DNA of 64,000 bases from Sphaerotilus natans (GTDB taxonomy: Bacteria > Pseudomonadota > Gammaproteobacteria > Burkholderiales > Burkholderiaceae_C): contig NZ_FTMZ01000024.1 in assembly GCF_900156335.1 (NCBI RefSeq), positions 1-64,000 on the forward strand. The letters run 5' to 3'. Positions 49,701-59,940 of the stretch are shown one piece after another. Every line of letters begins with the position of its first letter. Position 1 is the stretch's first letter. Under the pieces are notes generated by a model that was not told the DNA's origin, did no database searches, and saw nothing but the letters and a program-made list of their open reading frames with translations. The position numbers were made by a program, and so were the translations under genes.

Positions 49701-50024
49701 CGGCCGGTTGTCGCGGTCGAACACCCGCACGACGATCTCGACCGGCGTGACGCCATCGGCCGGCGCGCCGTCGCCGTGCACCTCGACGGCCAGACGCCCG
49801 ACCTGCGCATTGGCCGCATACGCGCCATCGAGCACGATGCGGGGCGCGCCCGCCGGCGCCGGCGGGGTGAACAGCGGCCGGTAGCGCTGCGGGGCCTCGC
49901 CCAGCGGCGTCACCGGATCGACATCGACCTGGGCCTGGGCAGCGGCGCCGCCCAGTGCCAGGCCCGCGGCCAGCCAACGCACCGCGCGCCGCGGACGGCC
50001 AGAGAAGAAAGGACGGCGGCTCAT
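46716..50024 (-). CDS. Large outer-membrane protein with Ig-like and beta-barrel regions
   Basis: The 1102-residue protein has a signal peptide (WLAAGLALGGAAAQAQ), N-terminal Ig-like segments with VEIVVRVFDRDNRPLEAPVL, and a long C-terminal part rich in alternating polar and aromatic residues that looks like an outer-membrane beta barrel. Its start overlaps the stop of the DUF11 protein gene (ATGA). Function is unknown; secretion or anchoring of the upstream protein at the cell surface is likely from gene order. Confidence 0.75.
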   Translation of the reverse strand: MSRRPFFSGRPRRAVRWLAAGLALGGAAAQAQVDVDPVTPLGEAPQRYRPLFTPPAPAGAPRIVLDGAYAANAQVGRLAVEVHGDGAPADGVTPVEIVVRVFDRDNRPLEAPVLLTIEVRGGARVRLPGARTDEGGADRRDADRAVPGTQLRVTGGQARFSLIAPSQPEDVALRLSAGEVEVAGTIGFEPDVREMVAAGLIEGVIGRTSRRYEGAISPARTDDGFETELRSWSRGFDHGRGQVAARTALFLKGKIRGDRLLTLAYDSDKDTSARLLKDVLPEAYYPVYGDASVRTHGAPSSSRLYVRVDEGRHFAMYGDFSTGEGTSAAAGGGVTAGTRLRQLGSYQRTMTGAKLHRESADGFLNVFASRDTLRHVTEEIAANGTSGPFATRSTQVLENSEQVQLVVRDRNNLNTVLSVTTLVRLVDYSFEPFSGRILLTRPMASQDANGNPVHLRISYELDQAGEAFWLVGADGQINLDGRASVGGALVEDRNPQAPFRLASAHAGVKLTEHTELIAEVAQTDASLASVGSTLSGTPVLPESGTARGRAARVVIDHHDDRLGVQLRASRTGASFANTAAGAQPGSEQLGASAAWKADDDWTLKAELSRTLDTGNGASVRGASLGADHRLARTLTVGGGLRRIEERGRLSGTLSSLSANPTAGSYYASDSSTLLNANSALASTGAAPGSVDDLDTTTAFADLRWQASERWTLKALAEASVDGEDRHRVELGASYQLAERARLYARAEHQAGLSSRYALDSGSSRGQAIALGIDGRYMEGGDAFSEYRLRDASDGRASQLATGLRNIWQLKEGLAMTTGLERLRILDGTGQNATAATVGADWTASEWWKLSGRLEWRRLESVASSTSSSTTASTLTAQDSWLSTLTAVRRLDRDWTALARNYYLATDNHGARANGWQDRFQVGLAWRPADHNRIDVLAKYEYKVEDNINATDEWRRVHVGAVQANVHPERAWWASGRLAGKTVVERFPSTEGGVQDSYRAWLVGGRLIRDLTERWDLGLQMSLMRGHAAGQTGASWQRSVGVEVGYLVQSNLWLSAGYNASGFTDRDLSSDYTARGAYLRLRFKFDADLFAGADPVVNRALPR

Positions 50025-53014
50025 CGCGCGGCTCCTGCAGGGGTCGCCTGGATTTCGGAACGGGGGGTCGGTGCGTCGGTCGTGCCGCGCTGGTCGGCGC
50101 TGTCGGTGGCCTGCGCCGGCATCGACGGGTGTCGGGCGTCGAACTTCAGCACCCGACCGCCCGGGCGCTCGGTCTCCGCCGACGGGATGTCTCCGCGTGC
50201 GCGGCGGGCCTTGACCTGCTCCAGCACGGTGTTGGAGCAGCTGCCCTCGATGAAGTCGGCACGGTGCAGCTCGCCGTTCTTCAGGTCCAGGAACAGGCTG
50301 GAGGCATCCCCCGCGTTGCGGTTGGAGCTGCTCATCAGCCGGCTGCCGCGCGGCAGCGTCGTGCCGTCGACCGTCATCACGGTGGTGTGCGGCGTCAGGC
50401 CGCAGGCGCTGTACTTGCCCTCCACGTCGCTGATGAGGGTGGTGGCGTCGCTCATCACCAGCCGCACGCCCGGAATGCCCAGCTCCTCCGGGCCCTGCAC
50501 ATGGTCGCCGTTGCAATCGACGAAGATGCGCCCGACCACGCAGGCCTCGGTGCTGAACACGCCCCCGGTGACCCGCACCCGGAACTGGCTGACGTTGGAG
50601 CACAGCGCGGTGCTGCCGCTGCCGCAGGCCTGCGCCCGGTTGATGCCCGTGCCCTGCTGCGCGCCCACGCCCAGGCGCACCCGGTAGCTCAGCGTGCGCG
50701 ACTCGCCCGCCGCCAGCGCCCCCACCTGGAAGCGCAGCACCGGCCCCGGCACGCCGCTCGGATCGGCGATCGTCACGCCCCCCACCATCGCGGTGCCGGC
50801 GATGTAGCGAAAGCCCGCCGGCAGCGTGTCGATGATCTCGACGGCCGGCAGCGTCGCGCCCGCCGTGTCGGTGCGGCGCACCGTGATGGTGTAGCGCACC
50901 GAGTCGCCCAGCTCCGCCTGCGTGCGGTCGCCCGTCTTCACGATCAGCAGGCCCGACGTGCCCGACGGATCGAGCGGAATGTGGTTGTTGAGGACGTCCG
51001 GGCCCTGCAGCGGGTCCAGGCGGATCGAGAGGTAATGCGTCGTCGGCGCGCTGCCAGTGGGCGCGGTGGACTGGGCCTGCACCAGGCACTGCGCCGAGGT
51101 CGAGCCCGTGGCGCAACCGGTCGGCGGCGTCAGCGTGGTGGTCTGCGCTGGGAGGCTCGTGCTGGCGGTGTAGCCCGTGCTCGGGGTGATGCGCAGCTGA
51201 TAGACGCCCGCGCCCGGGCAGCCCGAGGGCACCGGGTTGTTCAGCAGGAAGCTGTAGTAGCCCGCCAGCGCGCCGCTGGCGGCGGTGGTGACCCGGTTGG
51301 AGCCGCCGACCAGGCAGGAGCCGGCCACCGCCTGACCGCTCGCATCGAGCAGCTCGACGCCGACCCCGCCCAGCACGCTGCGGCTGACGCTGTCATAGAC
51401 CAGCCCCGAGGGGTCCAGCGGCAGGCTCTGGTTGATCCGGGTGACTCCAGCCGTCACGCTCACGCCACTGAGCACGCGCGCCGCCACCTGTCCCGTGGAA
51501 GCGGCCGCGCTCGGATCGTTGCCACCGGCCGGATCGCGCGACACCGGGCGGCCATAGTAGGCACCGCTCACCGCATCGCTGAAGCGCACCGTGTAGCTGC
51601 CCACCGGCAGGGCATTCACGACATAGTCGCCATTGGCGTCGGTCGTCGCAGCACCGGCCACCGCGCCGCTGCCGTCGAGCACCTCGACCTTCACGCCCGG
51701 CAGGTTCGGCTCGCCGCTGCCCTGCTGCAGGTCATGATCGAGATCGATCCAGACCCGGCCACTCAGGGCGCCCACGGCCGCAGCATCCTCCTCGCCCATC
51801 GGCACGGAGGCGATGACCGTGTTGTTGTCCGTCCGGCTCTCCCGCGTGGCGCGGGTCTTGCCAGTGAACTCGACCTTGTCGGTCTGTCCCTTCGCGTCAG
51901 GGGCGGTGTAGTCGAAGGTGCACTGGATCTCGCCCTGCGCCGCCAGCGTCGTCGGCAGCGTCGAGGCGCAGCGGAAGGCGCTGACCTTGCCCGCCGAGAC
52001 GCTGGGCTCGAGGCAGGTGGCGCCCTGCGCATCGCTGGTGCCATTGCGGTTGTGGCAGGTGAGCTTCAGGCCGACATAGGTCTTTTTCGGCTTCACCTGC
52101 GTCGGCAGGCCGGAAAACTCCGGAATCATGTCGACCCAGCCGTCGGGAATCTCCAGCCCGATGCCGTAGATGCGACTGGATTCCCAGCCGTTCGACTGCG
52201 AATGCGCGAAGACTCCGAACGAGAATCTCAGGACAGAGGCATCGTGCGCATAGCGGGCCAGGACCTGCGCCTCGGCCCGGTCACCGTTGAAGTACGGGAA
52301 GAACGCATACTGCCCGGCCACGTTGTAGCGAAGCCCGTCCGCCCCGGGCGCCACCTCACCGGAACAGCCCACATCCGAATAGCCCGAGACGCCGCAGGTC
52401 TTCGGCATGAACGTCGCGCCACTGCCGGTGCTCGTCAGGGCGGCACCGATGTCCTGCGGCAGGACAGGCTCCGCGCCGATGAACGAGAACTGCTCGTACA
52501 GCCCCCCGCCTGCCGTCGACGGAATTTCCGGGAAACTGCCGAGCCCGCCATCGGTATCGTAGTTGCGCATGGACACCGCGGTCGGGAAGACCTTCAGGGT
52601 CGTGGTGCCCGGCTCGACGAAATCGACCCGGAAAATGACGGAGCCCAGGCCCTGGGAAGGTGTCGTGATCTCGCCCACCATCTTGTTCGAGAAGTTGCCC
52701 TGGGCATTGGCGCGCAAGTTCGCGACCGATGTGCCGCTCTCGACCTCGGGATAGATCAGGATGTCGTATTTCAGGTGCGGATGCGTGGGCGGAGAGACGT
52801 TGCTGTATCGCCATTTCCTGCAGGCCACGCCGGACTGCCCCGGAATGCCGGCACCGGGCCACGTGGAGCCGTGACCCGCTTCGCAGATCGCCGAACTGGA
52901 CAGCAACTGGAAGGGTGCCGCGGCCGCATGCCCCGCGCTCGGGCCGAGGACGGCGCCCAGCACCAGCAGACCGGCCGACCACCTTCGATCAGGTCGAGGA
53001 AAGAGGCTTTTCAT
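50021..53014 (-). CDS. Secreted DUF11/SdrD-B-type surface protein
   Basis: The 997-residue protein has a signal peptide (AGLLVLGAVLGPSAGHA), a large N-terminal region with several Cys, then SdrD B-like repeats (GRVWIDLDHDLQQGSGEPNL; GRIFVDCNGDHVQGPEELGI) and a DUF11 repeat (VEIIDTLPAGFRYIAGTA). Such proteins are cell-surface or sheath components. Just upstream of the ATG are three copies of a CTTWTATCC-like unit and no clear Shine-Dalgarno, which is unusual. It is followed by the barrel and OmpA genes in one apparent operon. Confidence 0.8.
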   Translation of the reverse strand: MKSLFPRPDRRWSAGLLVLGAVLGPSAGHAAAAPFQLLSSSAICEAGHGSTWPGAGIPGQSGVACRKWRYSNVSPPTHPHLKYDILIYPEVESGTSVANLRANAQGNFSNKMVGEITTPSQGLGSVIFRVDFVEPGTTTLKVFPTAVSMRNYDTDGGLGSFPEIPSTAGGGLYEQFSFIGAEPVLPQDIGAALTSTGSGATFMPKTCGVSGYSDVGCSGEVAPGADGLRYNVAGQYAFFPYFNGDRAEAQVLARYAHDASVLRFSFGVFAHSQSNGWESSRIYGIGLEIPDGWVDMIPEFSGLPTQVKPKKTYVGLKLTCHNRNGTSDAQGATCLEPSVSAGKVSAFRCASTLPTTLAAQGEIQCTFDYTAPDAKGQTDKVEFTGKTRATRESRTDNNTVIASVPMGEEDAAAVGALSGRVWIDLDHDLQQGSGEPNLPGVKVEVLDGSGAVAGAATTDANGDYVVNALPVGSYTVRFSDAVSGAYYGRPVSRDPAGGNDPSAAASTGQVAARVLSGVSVTAGVTRINQSLPLDPSGLVYDSVSRSVLGGVGVELLDASGQAVAGSCLVGGSNRVTTAASGALAGYYSFLLNNPVPSGCPGAGVYQLRITPSTGYTASTSLPAQTTTLTPPTGCATGSTSAQCLVQAQSTAPTGSAPTTHYLSIRLDPLQGPDVLNNHIPLDPSGTSGLLIVKTGDRTQAELGDSVRYTITVRRTDTAGATLPAVEIIDTLPAGFRYIAGTAMVGGVTIADPSGVPGPVLRFQVGALAAGESRTLSYRVRLGVGAQQGTGINRAQACGSGSTALCSNVSQFRVRVTGGVFSTEACVVGRIFVDCNGDHVQGPEELGIPGVRLVMSDATTLISDVEGKYSACGLTPHTTVMTVDGTTLPRGSRLMSSSNRNAGDASSLFLDLKNGELHRADFIEGSCSNTVLEQVKARRARGDIPSAETERPGGRVLKFDARHPSMPAQATDSADQRGTTDAPTPRSEIQATPAGAAR

Positions 53015-53020
53015 ATGATC

Positions 53021-53047
53021 GGATAAAAGCGGATAAGCGGATAAAAG
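53021..53047 (-). repeat. Triple GGATAA(AA)GC repeat before the surface-protein gene
   Basis: GGATAAAAGC, GGATAAGC and GGATAAAAG stand in tandem immediately upstream of the start codon of the 50021-53014 gene (on its strand, CTTTTATCC-type units). They replace the usual Shine-Dalgarno. They could be an operator, a slipped-strand repeat or an RNA target. Confidence 0.5.
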
Positions 53048-53142
53048 ATCCGACAAAGGTCGTACAAGAGACGAGAAAGAGACGAGAGCTCCTGTGGGGC
53101 TCCGTCGAGACGGCCCCGTGCTGCGCTGGAAACGAAGCGGTA

Positions 53143-53613
53143 TCAGCCGAGCGTGCGTGTCACCCGGCTCAGCCGGCGCCAGCACAGACTCAGGAGCGGC
53201 CGGGAACCCGCCTGCAGGCACCCCACCACCCACAGGCATGACGGGCCGACGGCCGCGGGCGCCAATGCGCCCGCGGCATGCCAAGCCCCCCCCCAACGCA
53301 CATCCCTGTCCAGACACGGCCCCTGCCCCGAGCGCCGGCCGATCATGCGCAGGGGCGCTGCGCGGCGATCTCGGGCTGCGGCCACATTCAGCTGACGCTG
53401 CAGCACCTGTGCCACCTGCTGGCCGACGCGCAGCAGCTGGGGTCCGTCGGCCTGGCCAGACAGCCCGAGCACCTGGCACCAGCTCCCGCCTGCCGCCGGC
53501 AGACGGTCACGCTGCGCGCCCCTGGCATCAGGCTCACGGCGCCGAACCCGCACGACCGGCAAATGGCGTGGTGGTGTCGTCGTCCATCGCGGAGCCTGTA
53601 CCGGCTGTGTCAT
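53143..53613 (-). CDS. Possible small protein of unknown function
   Basis: The only supported coding candidate in the 53015-53800 spacer. The 156-residue frame has a strong GGGAGG five bases before its ATG and a stretch with high third-position GC (GLSGQADGPQLLRVGQQVAQ). Its first 40 and last 40 residues look non-coding, and a degenerate dispersed repeat lies in the 3' part near 53207-53246. The remaining spacer shows only an AT-richer probable promoter zone at 53640-53800 for the response regulator. No family was recognised. Confidence 0.3.
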   Translation of the reverse strand: MTQPVQAPRWTTTPPRHLPVVRVRRREPDARGAQRDRLPAAGGSWCQVLGLSGQADGPQLLRVGQQVAQVLQRQLNVAAARDRRAAPLRMIGRRSGQGPCLDRDVRWGGAWHAAGALAPAAVGPSCLWVVGCLQAGSRPLLSLCWRRLSRVTRTLG

Positions 53614-53800
53614 GGGAACCTCCCTGGCTTTGCTTGTGATGGACGTGTTATCCCGCCAGCACGGATCGGGCGGCTTTGCCAGAACGGACAGTTCCTTTGA
53701 CAAAAGGAAGCTCAGATCACACATCACGAAACAGTGTGCATTTGTGCGTGTCGGGCGCCCACATATTGCGGGGGAAGGCCTGTTGCACAATCGGAGCGCC

Positions 53801-54613
53801 ATGTCAGAACACGACAGCCTCTCTCACGCCCGAGACATCGCGCCCCTGATCCTGCTGATCGACGATGTGCCCGATGACCTGCGCTGGCTCACCGCGCTGC
53901 TGCGGCCGGACTACCGGATGGCCTTCGCTCACAACGGCCATGCTGGCCTGCACAAGGCCCAGGCGCTGCGCCCGGACCTGATCCTGCTCGATGTCAGGCT
54001 GCCGGACATGGATGGCTTCTCGGTGTGCCGACTGCTCAAGGCCGACCCCCTGACCCAGGCCGCACCGGTGCTCTTTCTCAGTGCCTGCAGCCAGCCTCAG
54101 GAGCGGGTCGACGGGCTGGCCGTGGGTGCGGTGGACTTCATCAGCAAGCCCTTCTACCCGGAGGAGGCCCGGGCACGGGTGCGCGTCCATCTGGAACTGG
54201 CCGCGCAGCGGGCCGCGTCCGAGGCGACCACCGTGGCCGCCCGGGCCGAGGGCGCCGAGCGCCACCCCGACCGCCTGCTGGTGCAGGAAGCGACACGCTA
54301 CATCCGCGCCCATCTGGCCGAGCTGCCGCCGGTGCCGGAGCTGGCGCGCCGGCTCGGCCTGCACGAGAAACGCCTGCTGGCCCTGTTCCGCGACCATCTG
54401 GGCCAGACAGTCTCCGGCTTCATCAGCGAGGAGCGCCTGGGCCACGGCGCCCGGTTGCTGAGCGAGACGACGATGTCGGTGCAGGACATCGCGCAGACCG
54501 TGGGCTTCACCAACCCCGGCAACTTCGCCACCGCCTTCCGCCACAGGCACGGCCAGAGTCCGCTGGCCTATCGTACGGCCGCCCGAGAGCAGCTCCCGCC
54601 CTGCACGGCATGA
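53801..54613 (+). CDS. Response regulator with AraC-type DNA-binding domain
   Basis: The 270-residue protein has a receiver domain (LILLIDDVPDDLRWLT, phosphoacceptor Asp in LILLDVRLPDMDGF, Lys in FISKPFYP) and a C-terminal AraC HTH (LARRLGLHEKRLLALFRDHL; MSVQDIAQTVGFTNPGNFAT). It is coupled to the histidine kinase gene by an ATGA overlap. Targets are unknown; the divergent surface-protein genes are candidates. Confidence 0.92.
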   Translation: MSEHDSLSHARDIAPLILLIDDVPDDLRWLTALLRPDYRMAFAHNGHAGLHKAQALRPDLILLDVRLPDMDGFSVCRLLKADPLTQAAPVLFLSACSQPQERVDGLAVGAVDFISKPFYPEEARARVRVHLELAAQRAASEATTVAARAEGAERHPDRLLVQEATRYIRAHLAELPPVPELARRLGLHEKRLLALFRDHLGQTVSGFISEERLGHGARLLSETTMSVQDIAQTVGFTNPGNFATAFRHRHGQSPLAYRTAAREQLPPCTA

Positions 54614-57052
54614 ACGTGGCACGACGAACCGCCGTCGCCTGCCTGCTGACCGACATCGTCCGGGCCGGGCTGCTTCTGCTCGGCCTCCTGATCGGCCTGA
54701 TGCGGGCAGCGCCGGCCCTGGCGCAGACCCTCCCGTCCACGCAGGCGCATCCCGCCATGCAGGTGCCGGTGATCGCGCTGCATGCGGGTCAGTCGGAGAT
54801 CGGCCTGAGCGACAGGGTGCTGCTGCGGGTGGATCCCGAGGGGCTCGCGCAGCCGCAGGACATCCTGGCCCGGGGCGGCTTCATGTCGCCCGGACCGGCC
54901 GACCTTCAGCCGGGCTACAGCCGCGCGACCTACTGGCTGCGGGCGGATCTGGTCAACCGCTCACCAGAGATCCAGCGCCGCGCGCTGCAGGTGCCTCCGA
55001 CCCGTCTCGAGCAGGTCAGTCTCTTCACCCGCATCGATGGCGGCCCCTGGCGGCTCTCGTCGGCGGGCACCTCGGTGCCTTTTGCCGCTCGGGAGCTGCC
55101 TTGGCGCGTCAGCACCTTCGCGCTGACGCTGGCGCCCGGCCAGCGCATGGAGCTGATGCTGCGGGTGGCCAGCCGCAGCGCCATCCTGCTGCAGCCCCGG
55201 CTGTGGGAGCCATCGGCCCTGGTGGCCCGGCAGCAGCGGATCCTGCTGCTCGACGGCCTGCTCCTGGGCATGATGCTGCTGGTGACCGCACTGGCCGCGA
55301 CGCTGGCGCTCGTGCTGCGAGACCGCGCCTATGCCTACACGGCCTTGTGCATGGCCAGCTTCGTGCTGTACGACCAGAGCATCCGGGGCACCAGCTTCAT
55401 GCTGCTGTGGCCGCAGGCCACCGACTGGGCGGTGCGGGCGCTGGGCACCTTCGGCGCACTGGGGCCGCTGATGCAGCTGATGGCGATCGGACACATGCTC
55501 GATCTGCCGCGCCGCCAGCCGCGTGTGCACCTGGTCCTGAGCCTCCTCGCGCTGGCCAGCCTGCTGGCCATGACGCTGATGCTGTGGGGCGACTACCGGC
55601 AGGGCACGCAGATCGCGGTCGTGCTCAACAACATGCTGCTGGCTGGAACGATCGCAGCGGTCTGGCGGGCACGGCGCCAGCCTCTGGCCGGTGCCTGGCT
55701 GGCGATGACGCTGGCGGGCCTGGTCGGCGTGACCCCGCGCCATGTCGAGCTCCTGGGACTGCACGCGCCCGATCTGCTGAGCGACTATGCCCTGCCCGTG
55801 ACCGGTCTGCTGGGCATCATGGTGGTGCTGGGCAATCTGCTGCACAAGCTCCACCAGGAACGCCGCCGGTACGAACAACGCCTGGAGCAGGCAGTGAAGA
55901 TGCGCACCCAGGACCTGACCGAGGCCCGCGAACGGGCCGAGCGCAGCGACCAGGTCAAGGGCCGGCTGCTGGGCTACCTGGGGCACGACCTGCGCGCGCC
56001 CCTGGCCTCGATGGTGCAGGTGGCGCGCCAGCTCCGGCCCGACACCGACTTCGAGACCGGCCGCCAGGCCATCGAGCACAGCAGCCTGCTGGCGCTGGAG
56101 ATGATCGACGAGATGCACCACTTCGCGCGCGATCCGCAGTCGGAGGCGCGGCTGGAGATCGTGCCCGCGCCGCTGTACCTGCACGCGCTGCTGCACGACA
56201 TCGTCAACCAGAGCCAGGCCCTGGCCCGCGCCGGCGGCAACCGCCTGACGCTCGATCTGGCCGGGCACCTGCCCGAGGTGGTGGAGCTCGATGCGCGGCG
56301 CCTGCGTCAGGTGCTGGTCAACCTGCTGGCCAACGCGGCCAAGTTCACCCGCGCCGGGCACATCCGGCTGGGCGCGCGCATCGACATGAGCGGCCAGCTG
56401 GAGCTGACGGTCAGCGACAACGGCCCCGGCCTGACGCAGACCGACCTGACGCGGGTCTTCGAGCCCTTCGTGCGCGGCCAGTCCACCGAGGACCGCCCCG
56501 GCATCGGCCTGGGCCTGAGCATCGTGCAGCAGATGGTCGAGGCGATGGGCGGGGCGGTCGGCGTCAGCAGCCAGACCGGGCAAGGCGCCAGCTTCCGCGT
56601 GCAGCTGCCCTGGACGCCCGCGGCCGAAGAGGACGTGATGTGGCCGCCGGCCAAGCCCTGGCTGGCGCGGTGCATCGGCCTGGACCGCATCGTGCTGCTG
56701 CTCGACCCCTGCGCGAGCGTGCGCGAGGCCCTGCGCGAGCGCCTGGCCCTGGCGGAATTCCAGTGCATCGAGGCGCAGGACCTGCTCGAGGCCAAGGCGC
56801 TGCTGAACGCGCAGCCGGTGAGCCTGCTCGTGGCCGAGCCGGAGATCACCCCCTACATGCTCGACTGGATCGAGGGCTGCCGACGCCTGCAGCCCGCGCT
56901 GGCCGTGCTGCTGTGCAGCCGCCGCCTGAGCCCGGTGGAGCGGCGCTGGCCGGGTCTGCTCAAGCCCGCCGCCGAGAGCGAATGGTGGGCCGCGGTGGAG
57001 CAGGCCATGGCCCCGCCGCCGCCCCTCCCGTCACGCCGAGGCGGGGCTCAGC

Positions 57053-57072
<20 letters not shown>
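54610..57072 (+). CDS. 7TMR-DISM hybrid sensor histidine kinase
   Basis: The 820-residue kinase has a signal segment, an extracellular 7TMR-DISMED2-type domain (about 45-185), seven membrane helices (about 205-405), a coiled coil, HisKA with [14 protein letters not shown], and an ATPase domain ([33 protein letters not shown]). The C-terminal receiver-like domain (about 690-800) has Glu where the phosphorylated Asp should be (LLVAEPEI), so it is probably not a phosphoacceptor. Its end overlaps mmsA by 20 bases. The extracellular domain may bind carbohydrate. Confidence 0.9.
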
Positions 57073-58576
<1,504 letters not shown>

Positions 58577-58705
58577 GGCGTGCTCTCCTGAAGGAATGGA
58601 GCGCAGTCTAGGCAGGCGACTTCGGGCTGAACAGCCATCGGCGACGGATACACTGTTCATCACAGCGAACAATCATTCGAGAAAACCCGGAACAAAGGAG
58701 CCTGC

Positions 58706-59704
58706 ATGGCGCGTCAGGATGACCCGGAGGCCCGTCGCCTCGACACGCTGTGGTCGCCGATCCATGCGCTGACGGTGCTGGGCGATCTCGGCAGCTTCAC
58801 CGCCGCCGCGCAGCGCCTCGGGCTGAGCAAGGCCGGCATGAGCCAGCGCATCGCCGATCTGGAACGCAGCGCCGGCGTGCCGCTGGTGCAGCGCACCACC
58901 CGCAGCGTGCGCCTGACCGAGGCCGGCCAGCAGCTGGTCGACAGCACCCGCGACGCCTACGCGCAGATCGAGCGCGGCTTCGCGCAGGTCAAGGACCTCG
59001 CCGCGGTACCGCGCGGACGCCTGCGTCTGACGATGCCGGTCGCGCTGGGCCGGCAGATCATCGTGCCGCACCTGCCGGCCTTCCTGCGCGAGCATCCCGA
59101 GGTGCGGCTGGAGCTCGACCTGTCGGACCGGCTGGTCTCGCTGGCGCAGGAGGGCTTCGACCTGGCCATCCGCCACACCGCCCATCCGCCCGAGACCCAT
59201 GTGGCCTGGCCACTGCGCCCGACCCGGGCGGTGCTGCTGGCGACCCCCGGCTACCTGGCGCGGCGCGGCACGCCTGAGCATCCCTCGGATCTGGCCGGGC
59301 ACGACTGCCTGCATTACCTGCGCCCCGGCGAGACACCGACCTGGCAATTCCGGCCCCTGGACGCAGCCGGGACGGCCGAGCGCCGGACCCCGCACGTGAC
59401 CGTCGCAGTCCGCGGCGCCTTCTGTGCCAACAACAGCGAGGTGCTGCGCGAGGCCGCGCTGAGCGGTCTGGGCATCGCTCTGCTGCCGGACTTCAGCGCC
59501 GGCCCTGCGCTGGCGCAAGGTGAACTGGTGGAAGTGCTGCCACGCTGGCAGAACGTCGGCGCCTTCGGCGAGCAGCTCTGGGCCATCCGGCCCTACAGCC
59601 CCCATGTGCCGCGTGCGGTCCATGCGCTGGTGGCGTATCTGCGCGAGGTGCTCGGGCAAAAAAAAACCCACCAACGAGGGTGGGTTGATGGACGCTCCGG
59701 ATGA
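58706..59704 (+). CDS. LysR-family regulator next to mmsA
   Basis: The 332-residue protein has the HTH GSFTAAAQRLGLSKAGMSQR and a typical LysR effector domain. AAAGGAG stands before the ATG. The last 15 residues (QKKTHQRGWVDGRSG) are encoded by the terminator hairpin on the other strand, so the reading frame runs through it. It probably regulates mmsA. Confidence 0.9.
   Translation: MARQDDPEARRLDTLWSPIHALTVLGDLGSFTAAAQRLGLSKAGMSQRIADLERSAGVPLVQRTTRSVRLTEAGQQLVDSTRDAYAQIERGFAQVKDLAAVPRGRLRLTMPVALGRQIIVPHLPAFLREHPEVRLELDLSDRLVSLAQEGFDLAIRHTAHPPETHVAWPLRPTRAVLLATPGYLARRGTPEHPSDLAGHDCLHYLRPGETPTWQFRPLDAAGTAERRTPHVTVAVRGAFCANNSEVLREAALSGLGIALLPDFSAGPALAQGELVEVLPRWQNVGAFGEQLWAIRPYSPHVPRAVHALVAYLREVLGQKKTHQRGWVDGRSG
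59658..59686 (-). terminator. Intrinsic terminator on the minus strand
   Basis: On the minus strand AACCCACC-CTCGTT-GGTGGGTT forms an 8-base-pair stem followed by a run of T (nine A on the plus strand at 59658-59666). It would stop transcripts coming from dadA, about 250 bases upstream. The 59705-59940 stretch between has lower GC, no gene, and short runs of T and G. Confidence 0.75.
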
Positions 59705-59940
59705 GCGCCGTTGGGAAATCCTGAGTCCCGACCACGGAATCCTGTATGTTTTTTTGCGGATTCTCGCGTGTCAGGGGCGGATTTTCGTGGTACCGCGTGA
59801 CAGCTGATGAAGTGACTTTATGGGGGGGGTCTGATAGCGCACATCCCCACAAAGGATGAACTGAAAAAGGTCGAAATTCATCTCTTCTGTGTTAACAGTC
59901 AGTCACCTTTCCAGCCCATTCAAGCTGTCATCACCACGAA

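Noticed and set aside
46947-53026. Plus-strand frames of 1246 and 1023 codons across the surface-protein genes
   Set aside because: They are frame shadows with low-complexity Arg/Ala/Gln sequence; the minus-strand proteins have signal peptides and known repeats.
59705-59940. Small genes in the spacer after the LysR gene
   Set aside because: Only short frames with stop codons and no ribosome-binding sites; the stretch looks non-coding.
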